A DNA stretch of 64,000 nucleotides, taken from assembly GCA_002423545.1 (NCBI GenBank), contig DIWP01000037.1, positions 19,511 through 83,510 of the forward strand, read 5' to 3'. Made by a program: the position numbers and the translations under genes. Under the pieces are notes generated by a model. The model worked only from the letters and a program-made list of their open reading frames with translations. It was not told where the DNA came from and did not search any database. Positions 16,785 to 24,709 of the stretch are shown here, one piece after another (position 1 is the stretch's first letter; every line of letters begins with the position of its first letter). Source of the stretch: Thermoleophilia bacterium UBA6103 (GTDB taxonomy: Bacteria; Actinomycetota; Thermoleophilia; UBA2241).

Positions 16785-17477
16785 TCATTCCCACGCGTCG
16801 GTGCGGATGGTCGCCGCCGGGACGCCGCGCTCATGCAGCTGCGCCGTGAGCGCAGTCAGCATCTGCGGCGGCCCGCTCAGGTAGAAGACTGAGTCGCTCA
16901 GCTGTTCTATGGCCGGCCAGGCGGCCGCCACGCTAAGGCGGCCAGCGCTCTCCTCGCAGACTAACGTGCAGGAGAGCGACGGCACCGCCGCGGCGCAGGC
17001 TGCGGCCAGCGGGCCGTAGACGAACAGGTCCGGTGTGCGGGCGCCGTAGAAGAGCAGCACACGCGGCGCCCGCTCAGCCTCCAGCGACTGCAGGAACGCG
17101 GTGAACGCCGTGACGCCGGTACCGCCGGCGAACAGCACCGCATCTGTCGAGGGATCGATGACGAAGTCGCCGTACGGCAGCTTGACCCAGACCTCGACGC
17201 CGGCCGCAAGCTCGCGCTCCATGCGAACGGTGAAGGCGCCCTTCACCGCATAGGTGATCGCCAAATGATCCCGCGCGCGCGGTGAGCTGGCGATCGAGAA
17301 GACCCGGGACTCCGGCCAGAAACCGCCCGGCTCGTAGCCGTCGAGCGCCAGATGCAGGAACTGGCCGGGCTTGAACCGCGGCACCGCCTGCGACGGCGCG
17401 AGCGCGACCGTGTAGACGTGCTCGCCATGATCGGTCACGGCCGAGACGGTGCAGCGGATCTTGCGGACGACGGCCAT
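16785..17477 (-). CDS. CDP-6-deoxy-glucoseen reductase-like flavin oxidoreductase lacking the ferredoxin domain
   Basis: 230 residues. FKPGQFLHLALDG and ESRVFSIASSP (RxxS FAD site, 58-61) form the flavin domain; LFAGGTGVTAFTAFLQSLEA (118-121) and YLSGPPQMLTAL (201-204) form the NAD(P)H domain, the ferredoxin-NADP reductase layout used by the E3 reductases AscD/DdhD. E3 normally carries an N-terminal plant-type [2Fe-2S] domain with four cysteines; none is present, and the protein is about 100 residues shorter than usual. Electrons must therefore pass directly to the E1 [2Fe-2S] cluster or through a separate ferredoxin. It lies eight bases after the rfbH stop. The partner is inferred from position. 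Confidence 0.78.
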   Translation of the reverse strand: MAVVRKIRCTVSAVTDHGEHVYTVALAPSQAVPRFKPGQFLHLALDGYEPGGFWPESRVFSIASSPRARDHLAITYAVKGAFTVRMERELAAGVEVWVKLPYGDFVIDPSTDAVLFAGGTGVTAFTAFLQSLEAERAPRVLLFYGARTPDLFVYGPLAAACAAAVPSLSCTLVCEESAGRLSVAAAWPAIEQLSDSVFYLSGPPQMLTALTAQLHERGVPAATIRTDAWE

Positions 17478-17485
17478 CGTGCGAG

Positions 17486-18952
17486 TCAGACCGTCCCGCG
17501 AGAGGCGCCGGCCCCGTGCGGTGACCCGTCGGGTACGCCGTCTGGAGCCGAATCGCCTTCGGCAGCCTCGGCCGCCCGCTCGCCGGCCATGAACCGTCCG
17601 AAGACCTCGACCATGTACTCGAGCCGAGCCTCGTCGATCCCTGGGTAGCAGCCCACGAAGAACGTGCGCTCCATGACTGCGTCGGTGTTCGCGAGGTCGC
17701 CGACAACCCGCCGCTCGATACTCTCGAACGCCGGATGGCGCAGCAGGTTGCCGCTGAACAGGTTGCGTGTCTCGATGCGGTTGGCCTCCAGGAAGCCGGT
17801 CAGCTCGTTGCGTGTGAAGCCGGCGTCCTCCCGCACGGTGATCACGAAGCAGAACCAAGATGGGTCGGTGTGCGGCGGCGCGACAGACAGAAGGAGGCGG
17901 TCCTCGTAGGGGCGCAGCGCCTCGAAGAGACGGGCGTGGTTGCGTTTGCGCGCCGCGACGAAGCCGTCTAGGCGCGCGAGCTGCGCACAGCCGATCGCGG
18001 CCTGCATGTCTGTCGCCTTCAGGTTGTAGCCGAGGTGGCTGTAGACGTACTTGTGGTCGTAGCCGTAGGGCAGGCTGCCGAACTGCTGGCTGAACCGCTT
18101 GCCGCAGGTGTTGTTCTCGCCGCCGACGCAGTAGCAATCGCGACCCCAGTCGCGGACCGACCGGGCGATGCGGGCGAGATCCTCGTCGTTCGTGACGACC
18201 ATGCCGCCCTCGCCGGTCGTGATGTGGTGAGCCGGATAGAACGACAGCGCGGCGAGGTGACCGAAGGTGCCCGTCAGTTGGCCGCGATGGGTCGAGCCTA
18301 GAGCATCGCAGTTGTCTTCGACGAACCAGAGGTCGTGTTCCTCGACCAGCTCCATGACGGTGTCGAGGTCGTAGGGCACGCCCAGGGTGTGCGCCAGCAT
18401 GATCGCCCGCGTCTTCCCCGAGACCGCCGCACGCAGCTGGTCCGGGTCGGCGTTGTAGTCGCCGAGGCTCACGTCGACGAACACCGGCACCAGCCCGTTC
18501 TGCACGATCGGCGCCACCGTGCTCGGGAAGCCGGCAGCCACAGTGATGACCTCGTCGCCGGGCTTGAGGCGGCGCTCACCGAGCTTGGGCGACGTGAGCG
18601 CCGTCAGCGCCACCAGGTTGGCCGACGAGCCGGAGTTCACCAGCAGGGCGTCCGAGACGTCGAGATAGTCGGCCATGCCGGCCTCGAACTCCTCGGTGAA
18701 ACGGCTGGCGGTAAGGTAGAAGTCGAGGCTGGCGTCGACGAGGTACTGGAGCTCCTCCGCCCCGAACACTCGGCCGGCGTACCGCACGGGGTCGTGCTCG
18801 GGGTCGAACGGCGCATCCCCGTGCCGTTCCCGGTGATATCTGCCGACCAGCTCGAGGATCTGACGGCGCGTGGCCGCGTGGCCTGCGGATGAGTCTGCAG
18901 CCGGTGGGTGACTCTCGATCACGCGTGCGGCCTCAGCTGCATCGATCATCAT
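17486..18952 (-). CDS. rfbH: CDP-4-dehydro-6-deoxyglucose 3-dehydrase (E1), lipopolysaccharide biosynthesis protein RfbH
   Basis: 488 residues from ATG 18952 (or 18949, better spaced from an AAAGG). It is a fold-type I PLP enzyme in which the Schiff-base lysine is replaced by histidine (YPAHHITTGEGG, His242), the defining change of E1. Cys215, Cys273, Cys275 and Cys283 give exactly C-x57-C-x1-C-x7-C, the [2Fe-2S] motif of the Yersinia enzyme. It removes the C3 hydroxyl of CDP-4-keto-6-deoxyglucose through a PMP adduct and one-electron reductions, leading to 3,6-dideoxyhexoses. The start overlaps rfbG by 20 bases; the reductase gene follows. The C-terminus has about 35 extra acidic/Gly/Pro residues. 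Confidence 0.95.
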   Translation of the reverse strand: MMIDAAEAARVIESHPPAADSSAGHAATRRQILELVGRYHRERHGDAPFDPEHDPVRYAGRVFGAEELQYLVDASLDFYLTASRFTEEFEAGMADYLDVSDALLVNSGSSANLVALTALTSPKLGERRLKPGDEVITVAAGFPSTVAPIVQNGLVPVFVDVSLGDYNADPDQLRAAVSGKTRAIMLAHTLGVPYDLDTVMELVEEHDLWFVEDNCDALGSTHRGQLTGTFGHLAALSFYPAHHITTGEGGMVVTNDEDLARIARSVRDWGRDCYCVGGENNTCGKRFSQQFGSLPYGYDHKYVYSHLGYNLKATDMQAAIGCAQLARLDGFVAARKRNHARLFEALRPYEDRLLLSVAPPHTDPSWFCFVITVREDAGFTRNELTGFLEANRIETRNLFSGNLLRHPAFESIERRVVGDLANTDAVMERTFFVGCYPGIDEARLEYMVEVFGRFMAGERAAEAAEGDSAPDGVPDGSPHGAGASRGTV

Positions 18953-20168
18953 GCCTTTCGGCGTCCACCGGGTGGACAGAAGCGGCGCCCTCGTCGGCAC
19001 GCCACTCTCCCGCGCGAGCCCACGGCAAGCCGGCTTCCCGCGCGGCGGCCTGATAGGCGACCAAGTCGGTCCGCACGAGCTCGCGAGCAGCTGAAGGGTC
19101 GCGGTAGTAGTCGCGATACCAGGCGGCCGTGCGCCGCACGGCCGCCCTCGCACTCCAGACCGGCGCCCACCCAAGACGCTTGCGGGCTTTGGTGCTCTCG
19201 AGGCTGAGCCAGTGGGCCTCGTGCGGCTGCGGGTGGTTGCCAGCGGGGGTGGTCCAACCCCCGGTCCCCCATTCCTCAAGGAAACGCTCGACAACCCAGC
19301 TCACCGGGCGGGCACCGTCTTGGTCTGTGGGGCCGAAGTTCCACGCGCCAGCGAGGTCGCCACTCCCGTCGAGAATGTGAGCGCCCAGCCAAAGGTAGCC
19401 GGAGAGCGGCTCGAGCACGTGCTGCCACGGGCGCACCGCATCGGGGCTACGCACGACGATCCGTTCACCCGCGGTCAGGGCGCGGACACAGTCCGGGATG
19501 ATGCGGTCCTGGGCCCAATCGCCGCCGCCGATGACGTTGCCGGCGCGCACAGAGGCAACGGCGACCACTCCATCGCCGGCGCCACCAAAGAAACTCTGCC
19601 TATAAGCGGCGGTGACAAGCTCGGCGCACCCCTTGCTCGAGCTGTACGGATCGTGACCGCCCATGGCGTCGTCCTCAACGAACGGGCGGCCGGATTCCAG
19701 GTTCTGATAGCACTTGTCGCTGGTCACGATGATGAGCGCCCGCAGCGACGGGCATGACCGCGCCGCCTCGAGCACATTGACCGTACCCATCACGTTGGTC
19801 TCGAATGTCTCGCGCGGCTCAGCATAGGCCCGCCGCACGAGCGGCTGCGCCGCGAGATGGAACATGACACACGGTCGTGCCGCGACGACCTCCGCCTTGA
19901 GCCGCTCGCCGTCGCGCACATCGGCCACGACATGTCGTGTTCGCCTGCCGAGATCGATCGCATCGAACAGTGACGGATCGGTGGGCGGCGCCAGCGCGTA
20001 CCCCGTGACCTCAGCACCGAGTCTACTCAGCCATTCTCCGAGCCAAGCTCCCTTGAATCCAGTATGCCCAGTCAGAAAGACTTGGCGACCCGCGTAGGCC
20101 CCGCCGAAGAAGGCACTTGGACCGACCGACTCCTGAGAGGCGCCCCCGGACGCGGCGTCCAGCTTCAT
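18933..20168 (-). CDS. rfbG: CDP-glucose 4,6-dehydratase
   Basis: 411 residues. VFLTGHTGFKGAWLGEWLSR is the NAD loop characteristic of this family (GxTGFKGxWL); LIIVTSDKCYQNLESGRPFV holds the T-S-D-K active-site segment, and HDPYSSSKGCAELV the Tyr-x3-Lys pair. RAGNVIGGGDWAQDRIIPDC and AVRPWQHVLEPLSGYL are diagnostic C-terminal blocks. It converts CDP-glucose to CDP-4-keto-6-deoxyglucose, the substrate of RfbH. ATG 20168 overlaps the rfbF stop (ATGA). The C-terminus runs about 45 residues past the usual end with no recognisable motif. Confidence 0.94.
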   Translation of the reverse strand: MKLDAASGGASQESVGPSAFFGGAYAGRQVFLTGHTGFKGAWLGEWLSRLGAEVTGYALAPPTDPSLFDAIDLGRRTRHVVADVRDGERLKAEVVAARPCVMFHLAAQPLVRRAYAEPRETFETNVMGTVNVLEAARSCPSLRALIIVTSDKCYQNLESGRPFVEDDAMGGHDPYSSSKGCAELVTAAYRQSFFGGAGDGVVAVASVRAGNVIGGGDWAQDRIIPDCVRALTAGERIVVRSPDAVRPWQHVLEPLSGYLWLGAHILDGSGDLAGAWNFGPTDQDGARPVSWVVERFLEEWGTGGWTTPAGNHPQPHEAHWLSLESTKARKRLGWAPVWSARAAVRRTAAWYRDYYRDPSAARELVRTDLVAYQAAAREAGLPWARAGEWRADEGAASVHPVDAERHDDRCS

Positions 20169-20965
20169 CGCCGCGTCCACACCGCCCACGGCGCATCGCC
20201 GGAATCCCAGAACGACTCGAGGGAGCGCAGGTCGCGCAACGTGTCCATCGGCTGCCAGAAGCCACGGTGCAGATAGGCGCGCAACTGGTCGCCGGCAGCC
20301 AGGGACTCAAGAGGCTCACGCTCGAAGGGCATGTGGTCGCCGACGATGTAGTCGAGCACGGCCGGCTCGAGCACGAAGAAGCCACCGTTGACCCACGCTC
20401 CGTCTCCTTCCGGCTTCTCTTGGAAGGAGCGCACCGCCGGCGCGGCGCCGTCCACGTCGACGGGCTCGTCGATCTGCATGGCACCAAAGCGGCCCAGAGG
20501 TTGTACAGCCGTCACTGTGGCCAGCTTGCCGTGGGCCCTGTGGAACTCGACAAGCCCAGCAATATCGACATCGGCAACCCCGTCTCCGTAGGTGAGCATG
20601 AAGGTCTCGGCACCCACATGGTCCGCCACACGTTTCACCCGGCCGCCGGTCTGCGTCTCAGATCCAGTGTCGACGAGAGTGATCCGCCAAGGTTCGGCTG
20701 CATTCTGATGGACTTCCATCGAGTTGTCGCCGATGTCGAACGTCACATCGCACATGTGGAGAAAGTAGTTGGAGAAGTACTCCTTGATGACATAGCCCTT
20801 GTAGCCCAGGCAGATGACGAAATCGTTGAAGCCGAAATGGCTGTACACCTTCATGATGTGCCAGAGGATCGGCCGCTCGCCGATCTCGACCATGGGCTTC
20901 GGCTTGCTGGCAGTCTCTTCGGAGAGACGGGTACCGAGGCCGCCAGCCAGGATGACGGTCTTCAC
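20165..20965 (-). CDS. rfbF: glucose-1-phosphate cytidylyltransferase
   Basis: 266 residues from GTG 20965. VKTVILAGGLGTRLSEETAS and KPKPMVEIGERPILWHIMK are the CTP-binding and catalytic segments; VTAVQPLGRFGAMQID, VRSFQEKPEGDGAWVNGGFF and FWQPMDTLRDL match the glucose-1-phosphate cytidylyltransferase family along its whole length. It makes CDP-glucose from CTP and glucose-1-phosphate, committing carbon to 3,6-dideoxyhexose synthesis. It is the first sugar gene of a minus-strand operon rfbF-rfbG-rfbH-reductase and is coupled to rfbG by ATGA. The 76 bases between it and the DUF2142 gene are too short to show whether transcription starts here. Confidence 0.94.
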   Translation of the reverse strand: MKTVILAGGLGTRLSEETASKPKPMVEIGERPILWHIMKVYSHFGFNDFVICLGYKGYVIKEYFSNYFLHMCDVTFDIGDNSMEVHQNAAEPWRITLVDTGSETQTGGRVKRVADHVGAETFMLTYGDGVADVDIAGLVEFHRAHGKLATVTAVQPLGRFGAMQIDEPVDVDGAAPAVRSFQEKPEGDGAWVNGGFFVLEPAVLDYIVGDHMPFEREPLESLAAGDQLRAYLHRGFWQPMDTLRDLRSLESFWDSGDAPWAVWTRR

Positions 20966-21041
20966 GCTTCTCGCTCCGCGACCGCCGAGCCATTCCGCAC
21001 CACAGACATCCGCTCCCCAGTCATGGGCTTGACTCCGTGCG

Positions 21042-22556
21042 TCAGGGAAAATGGTACCAGACTGCCCGCATGGTGGTGACGGCAACCAGAACGAATACCG
21101 CAAAGATAAGCACCAGCGCGAACCACTTCCTTTGCCACCTTATCCGATACGCACCCAGAAGCAGAAGCGGCATCGCCGGTGTGAAGTACCGACCCTGCAG
21201 GGTCGGTACGGAAGAGCCTCCCACCGGAGCCATGGCCAGATACACGAAGAGACACACACAGATCACTGTCAACATGCCGACACTCAACAGCACCGCACGC
21301 TCCAGACGGGGTACTGGCGGGTCTCCCGGAAAGCCGGGCAGGAACAGTATCGTCAAGCCCGCGATCAGCAGAACGGCGACTGCAGAGACCTGGATGCTGA
21401 GCCAGCTCAGCAGACCGACCATGTTGTAGGCCTGCGTGAAGCCCTCGTTTCGAAAAGTATTGACCAAGACTTGTGCGAAAGAGGCGGGATCGCTCAGTAC
21501 GTGCTTGGCCTGAGAGACTGGATCAGCGCCCGCCTGCACGGGTCCTCGAGCGGGGCCCGGCAGATCGTTCGAAGCCACAGGTGTCATGAGGGCGCCGATC
21601 ACAGAAACGGCCACTACGGCGGCCACGATGCCGGCGGTCCACGCCAGGTGGCGCCGAGGGCTCCCGAACGAAGAGCGTGGAATCATCAGGACGAGGCCAA
21701 CGATCGGGAAGTAGCTCGGCTTGACGGTGAGAAGCAGGACGCCCACAAGAAGCAACGCAAGCAGTTGTCGCGTTCGCAAGTTGTCTTCGCGGGCCAAGTG
21801 AAGACACATTCCCGTAAAGAGGAAGGCGCCTGACATCATCAGTGCGTCGGGGCTCACGCTGGCCATCTCCGAGATGGTCACCGGCAGTAGAGCGACCAAG
21901 AGCAGCATCACCCTGCCCCACGGCGCCAGACGGATGGCCAGAAACGTGAGTGCGACTGCGGTCAGAAGGTTGAACAAGCGTGCCAGATAGAATCCACCGA
22001 GCGGCGAGAATCCAGTGAGCTTGGCGACAAGCACGCCCAAGGCCTGCGGAGCGTATGCGACGGGATTCTGTGACGGAACCCCCGTGGCAATCGTGACGTG
22101 CTCCTTTGAAATCGACTCTGACAGAAGCGGTCCTATCCGATTCCACGGGTAGTCCGGATAGGGCGTCGGGTCGCCGATCGACCGCACTGGCAGCGATTGC
22201 TGCAGCGAGTGGACATTGCTGGGCACGGACTCTATGAAGTCCCGCGGCGGGAGGAATCTACCTTGCGCAAGGCCCCATGCCCTGTAAAGGTGAGCGGGCT
22301 CATCGGGGACCTGCAACGGCGGCATCATGACCAGCAGTGCCAAGCCCCAGGGAACAGCGATCGCTAGATAGACGTACTCGAGACGCAGACGGTCAAGATG
22401 GGATAGCACTGCCGATAGATGACGCCGGGCCTGTCGAAGGCCGGATCTGATTCGACTGCCGGAGCCAACCACATCCGACGCTGAAGCGCGAGCCTCACAC
22501 TGAGCTGCCTGGGGCTCGTCGTCGCCAGTGTCAGTATCCTGGTCTAAACCGGACAT
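21042..22556 (-). CDS. DUF2142 family polytopic membrane protein
   Basis: 504 residues. After a 50-residue polar lead comes LAIAVPWGLALLVMMPPLQV and PDEPAHLYRAWGLAQGRF, the DUF2142 hallmark (PDExxHxxRA), then about eleven hydrophobic segments, with SVSPDALMMSGAF and the terminal SVPTLQGRYFTPAMPLLLLG (G-x-QGRY) motifs. The family is linked to polysaccharide and teichoic-acid-like clusters and is thought to be a GT-C-type membrane transferase; the acidic residues of PDE-x-x-H would face outside. Base composition is less GC-rich than in the flanking rfb and ABC genes. A second, decayed copy of this family lies at 31986-32207. Confidence 0.82.
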   Translation of the reverse strand: MSGLDQDTDTGDDEPQAAQCEARASASDVVGSGSRIRSGLRQARRHLSAVLSHLDRLRLEYVYLAIAVPWGLALLVMMPPLQVPDEPAHLYRAWGLAQGRFLPPRDFIESVPSNVHSLQQSLPVRSIGDPTPYPDYPWNRIGPLLSESISKEHVTIATGVPSQNPVAYAPQALGVLVAKLTGFSPLGGFYLARLFNLLTAVALTFLAIRLAPWGRVMLLLVALLPVTISEMASVSPDALMMSGAFLFTGMCLHLAREDNLRTRQLLALLLVGVLLLTVKPSYFPIVGLVLMIPRSSFGSPRRHLAWTAGIVAAVVAVSVIGALMTPVASNDLPGPARGPVQAGADPVSQAKHVLSDPASFAQVLVNTFRNEGFTQAYNMVGLLSWLSIQVSAVAVLLIAGLTILFLPGFPGDPPVPRLERAVLLSVGMLTVICVCLFVYLAMAPVGGSSVPTLQGRYFTPAMPLLLLGAYRIRWQRKWFALVLIFAVFVLVAVTTMRAVWYHFP

Positions 22557-22772
22557 GGAACGCTTCTCCTGGATTGCCCCGCAAGAGACATTCCCACAAG
22601 ACGCTAGGCGTGCAGCTTCCCTTTGACGCCAATAGACGACTGATCACACGAGTCACGACGCATTCACCGAAGATCTCCGAGGATTGCCGAAGCCGGAGTC
22701 GGGGATGCGCGCTTTCTACCACCGGCTACACCATACACCAGCGCTGCGAGTGCCTGATGACAGCCGCCTGAC

Positions 22773-24707
22773 TTACTGCCTGATGAGCACCGTCCGATGG
22801 GGATCTCGGTGGCCCACACGCCAGTCACCGGCGGCCTCAAGTACCGGCATGACCGTCGAGTAGACGCAGTTTCTGATGATCACCGCATCGACACCTCGCT
22901 GAAGCTGGTCACGAAGCGCCGCCCTGCCCGACTCTGTCAGATCGCTGCCAACCACCACAGCCTGTGCCTGCAACCGACGCGACCCCTCAGACAACCTGCC
23001 CGCAGCCGCGAATATCAGGATAGTGTTCTGCGCCCTTTCGGCAACGAAACGCGTGCTCCTCTCCATGAGGGCGAGTGGTATGACGATCTCTGTTTCGGCA
23101 AGCACGTCCCGACCGGCGAGACAGTCCAAGGCCGGCGCGAGGAAGGAGACCGCTCCGGGATCCAGTTTGAACGCACCAGGTCGCTTCCAGGTGAATCCCT
23201 CATTTCCCGGCGAGATGGTCGTTGACGAGGTCGTAAGGACCAGAGCGATCAAGAGACCGACGACGCAAAGAATCCGTGCCACGCTGCTGGCACGTGCGCG
23301 CCGACCCGTGTCGCTACACGAAGGCGTTCGTCCGCATGAGGCGGCGACGTGGGCAACAGCCTGCGTCATACCGGCCAGCAGGAGGCCAACGCAGAGTGGC
23401 ACCGGCAGGTAGAAGGCGAACCGCCAGTAGACATCCGGTACGAGGCCTTTGAGCATCGATCCCGATAAGGGATTGGCTATGAGCACCAGGAAGGCTGGGG
23501 CCAACGCCGCCACATACAGCGCATTTCGACGCAGAAGGGCCAGGAATGGGGCTGCACCCAGCACCACGACCCACCACAGAAGGCGGTACCATCCTGACGC
23601 TACGCTCACGATCTCCGGCCACCAGCTACCCGACATCACCGAAAGGTCGGAATACTGCTGTACCCGCATTCGAGCGACACGCATATCCGACTCTGTGGCT
23701 CGCGTCGGCAACCAACCCGCGAAGATGGCTGCTACAACTAGCAGACCGTACAACGATGGCAGATTGACGAAAGCGAGCCGTCGCAGTGAGTCCGTCAGCG
23801 TGCTCTCGCGCAATACGATCCGAACGCCCACGACAGCGAGAGATACCATCAAGACGTAGAGCGGGAGGAAGAAGCATCCAATTGTTGTGACCCCTGTCGC
23901 ACCGACTTGCAGAGCCGTGAGCATGACCAAGGTCCCACGCACTTGCCGACGCACATACTGGAGCACGTAGAGCAGGGCCAAGGGCAAGCCCACAGTCATG
24001 AGCACAGCCTTTCCCTGCCAGAGGCGGACGAACGAGAAGTTTCCGAGAGAACGATGATCACCGCCGTCAAGAATCAGAAAGAAGAGGACCCCTAGGACCC
24101 CAACAACCGCGTACCAGCGCGACAGGCCGATCTCGCGAAGAAGCACGTAATAGACAACGGGAACGAAAAACGATGCGAGTGCGCAGGCGAGATTGTGATA
24201 GACCGTGAGCGGGTGAAGCCCCAATGCGCGGGCCACCATGGTCGTCAAGAACTCATACGATGTGAGCAGGTAGCCAGCTCCGAGGCCAGGCAGTCCGCGG
24301 ACGTCCGTGACCGTGTCGGCGATGATGATGGGGTCTCCGAGGGTCCATGCCTGGACGAGTGAGCGATGGAGGTAGCTGATGTCGTCAGCATCAGGTCGGC
24401 AGAGGAACAGTGAGAACACCGCGACCGCGATGGCTAGTGCCAGCACTACAGCGAACGCGGACCGCTCGTTCCCGGCTTCCTCGGACTTGCCGCACCGACC
24501 CCATGACCGCAGATACGGGGCGACGAGCCCGCACAGAAAGACCACCGTCAACGGCAGCGTCACCCAAGCTGGCAGCCGGGCAACATAGACAAGCTGATAG
24601 GCCAGCGTCCAGCCACAGAAGCAGAGGAGCACCAGCTCCAGGGGGATCTGCAGTGCGTTCACCCCCCGGGCACCGTATGGTCTCGATGGCAACGCTGCGC
24701 GAGCCAC
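22773..24707 (-). CDS. large polytopic membrane protein (possible DUF6077/GT-C-like)
   Basis: About 644 residues if it starts at GTG 24707, two bases after the upstream stop; a further GTG at 24662 is possible. Some twelve to thirteen hydrophobic segments span 15-480, then a soluble C-terminal domain of about 140 residues follows, containing FLAPALDCLAGRDVLAETEI and QLQRGVDAVIIRNCVYS. CRPDADDISYLHRSLVQAW near residue 110 resembles the first external loop of GT-C-like DUF6077 proteins, in which paired acids may bind metal. The family call is from memory of such loops and is weak. It lies between the DUF2142 and export genes, and the 216 bases after its stop hold no gene that I can see. A role in transferring a sugar outside the membrane is only a guess. 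Confidence 0.6.
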   Translation of the reverse strand: MARAALPSRPYGARGVNALQIPLELVLLCFCGWTLAYQLVYVARLPAWVTLPLTVVFLCGLVAPYLRSWGRCGKSEEAGNERSAFAVVLALAIAVAVFSLFLCRPDADDISYLHRSLVQAWTLGDPIIIADTVTDVRGLPGLGAGYLLTSYEFLTTMVARALGLHPLTVYHNLACALASFFVPVVYYVLLREIGLSRWYAVVGVLGVLFFLILDGGDHRSLGNFSFVRLWQGKAVLMTVGLPLALLYVLQYVRRQVRGTLVMLTALQVGATGVTTIGCFFLPLYVLMVSLAVVGVRIVLRESTLTDSLRRLAFVNLPSLYGLLVVAAIFAGWLPTRATESDMRVARMRVQQYSDLSVMSGSWWPEIVSVASGWYRLLWWVVVLGAAPFLALLRRNALYVAALAPAFLVLIANPLSGSMLKGLVPDVYWRFAFYLPVPLCVGLLLAGMTQAVAHVAASCGRTPSCSDTGRRARASSVARILCVVGLLIALVLTTSSTTISPGNEGFTWKRPGAFKLDPGAVSFLAPALDCLAGRDVLAETEIVIPLALMERSTRFVAERAQNTILIFAAAGRLSEGSRRLQAQAVVVGSDLTESGRAALRDQLQRGVDAVIIRNCVYSTVMPVLEAAGDWRVGHRDPHRTVLIRQ

Positions 24708-24709
24708 GC

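Noticed and set aside
22557..22772. 63-codon minus-strand frame in the gap between two membrane-protein genes
   Set aside because: No ribosome site, hydrophobic segment or motif; it overlaps the start of the DUF2142 gene.
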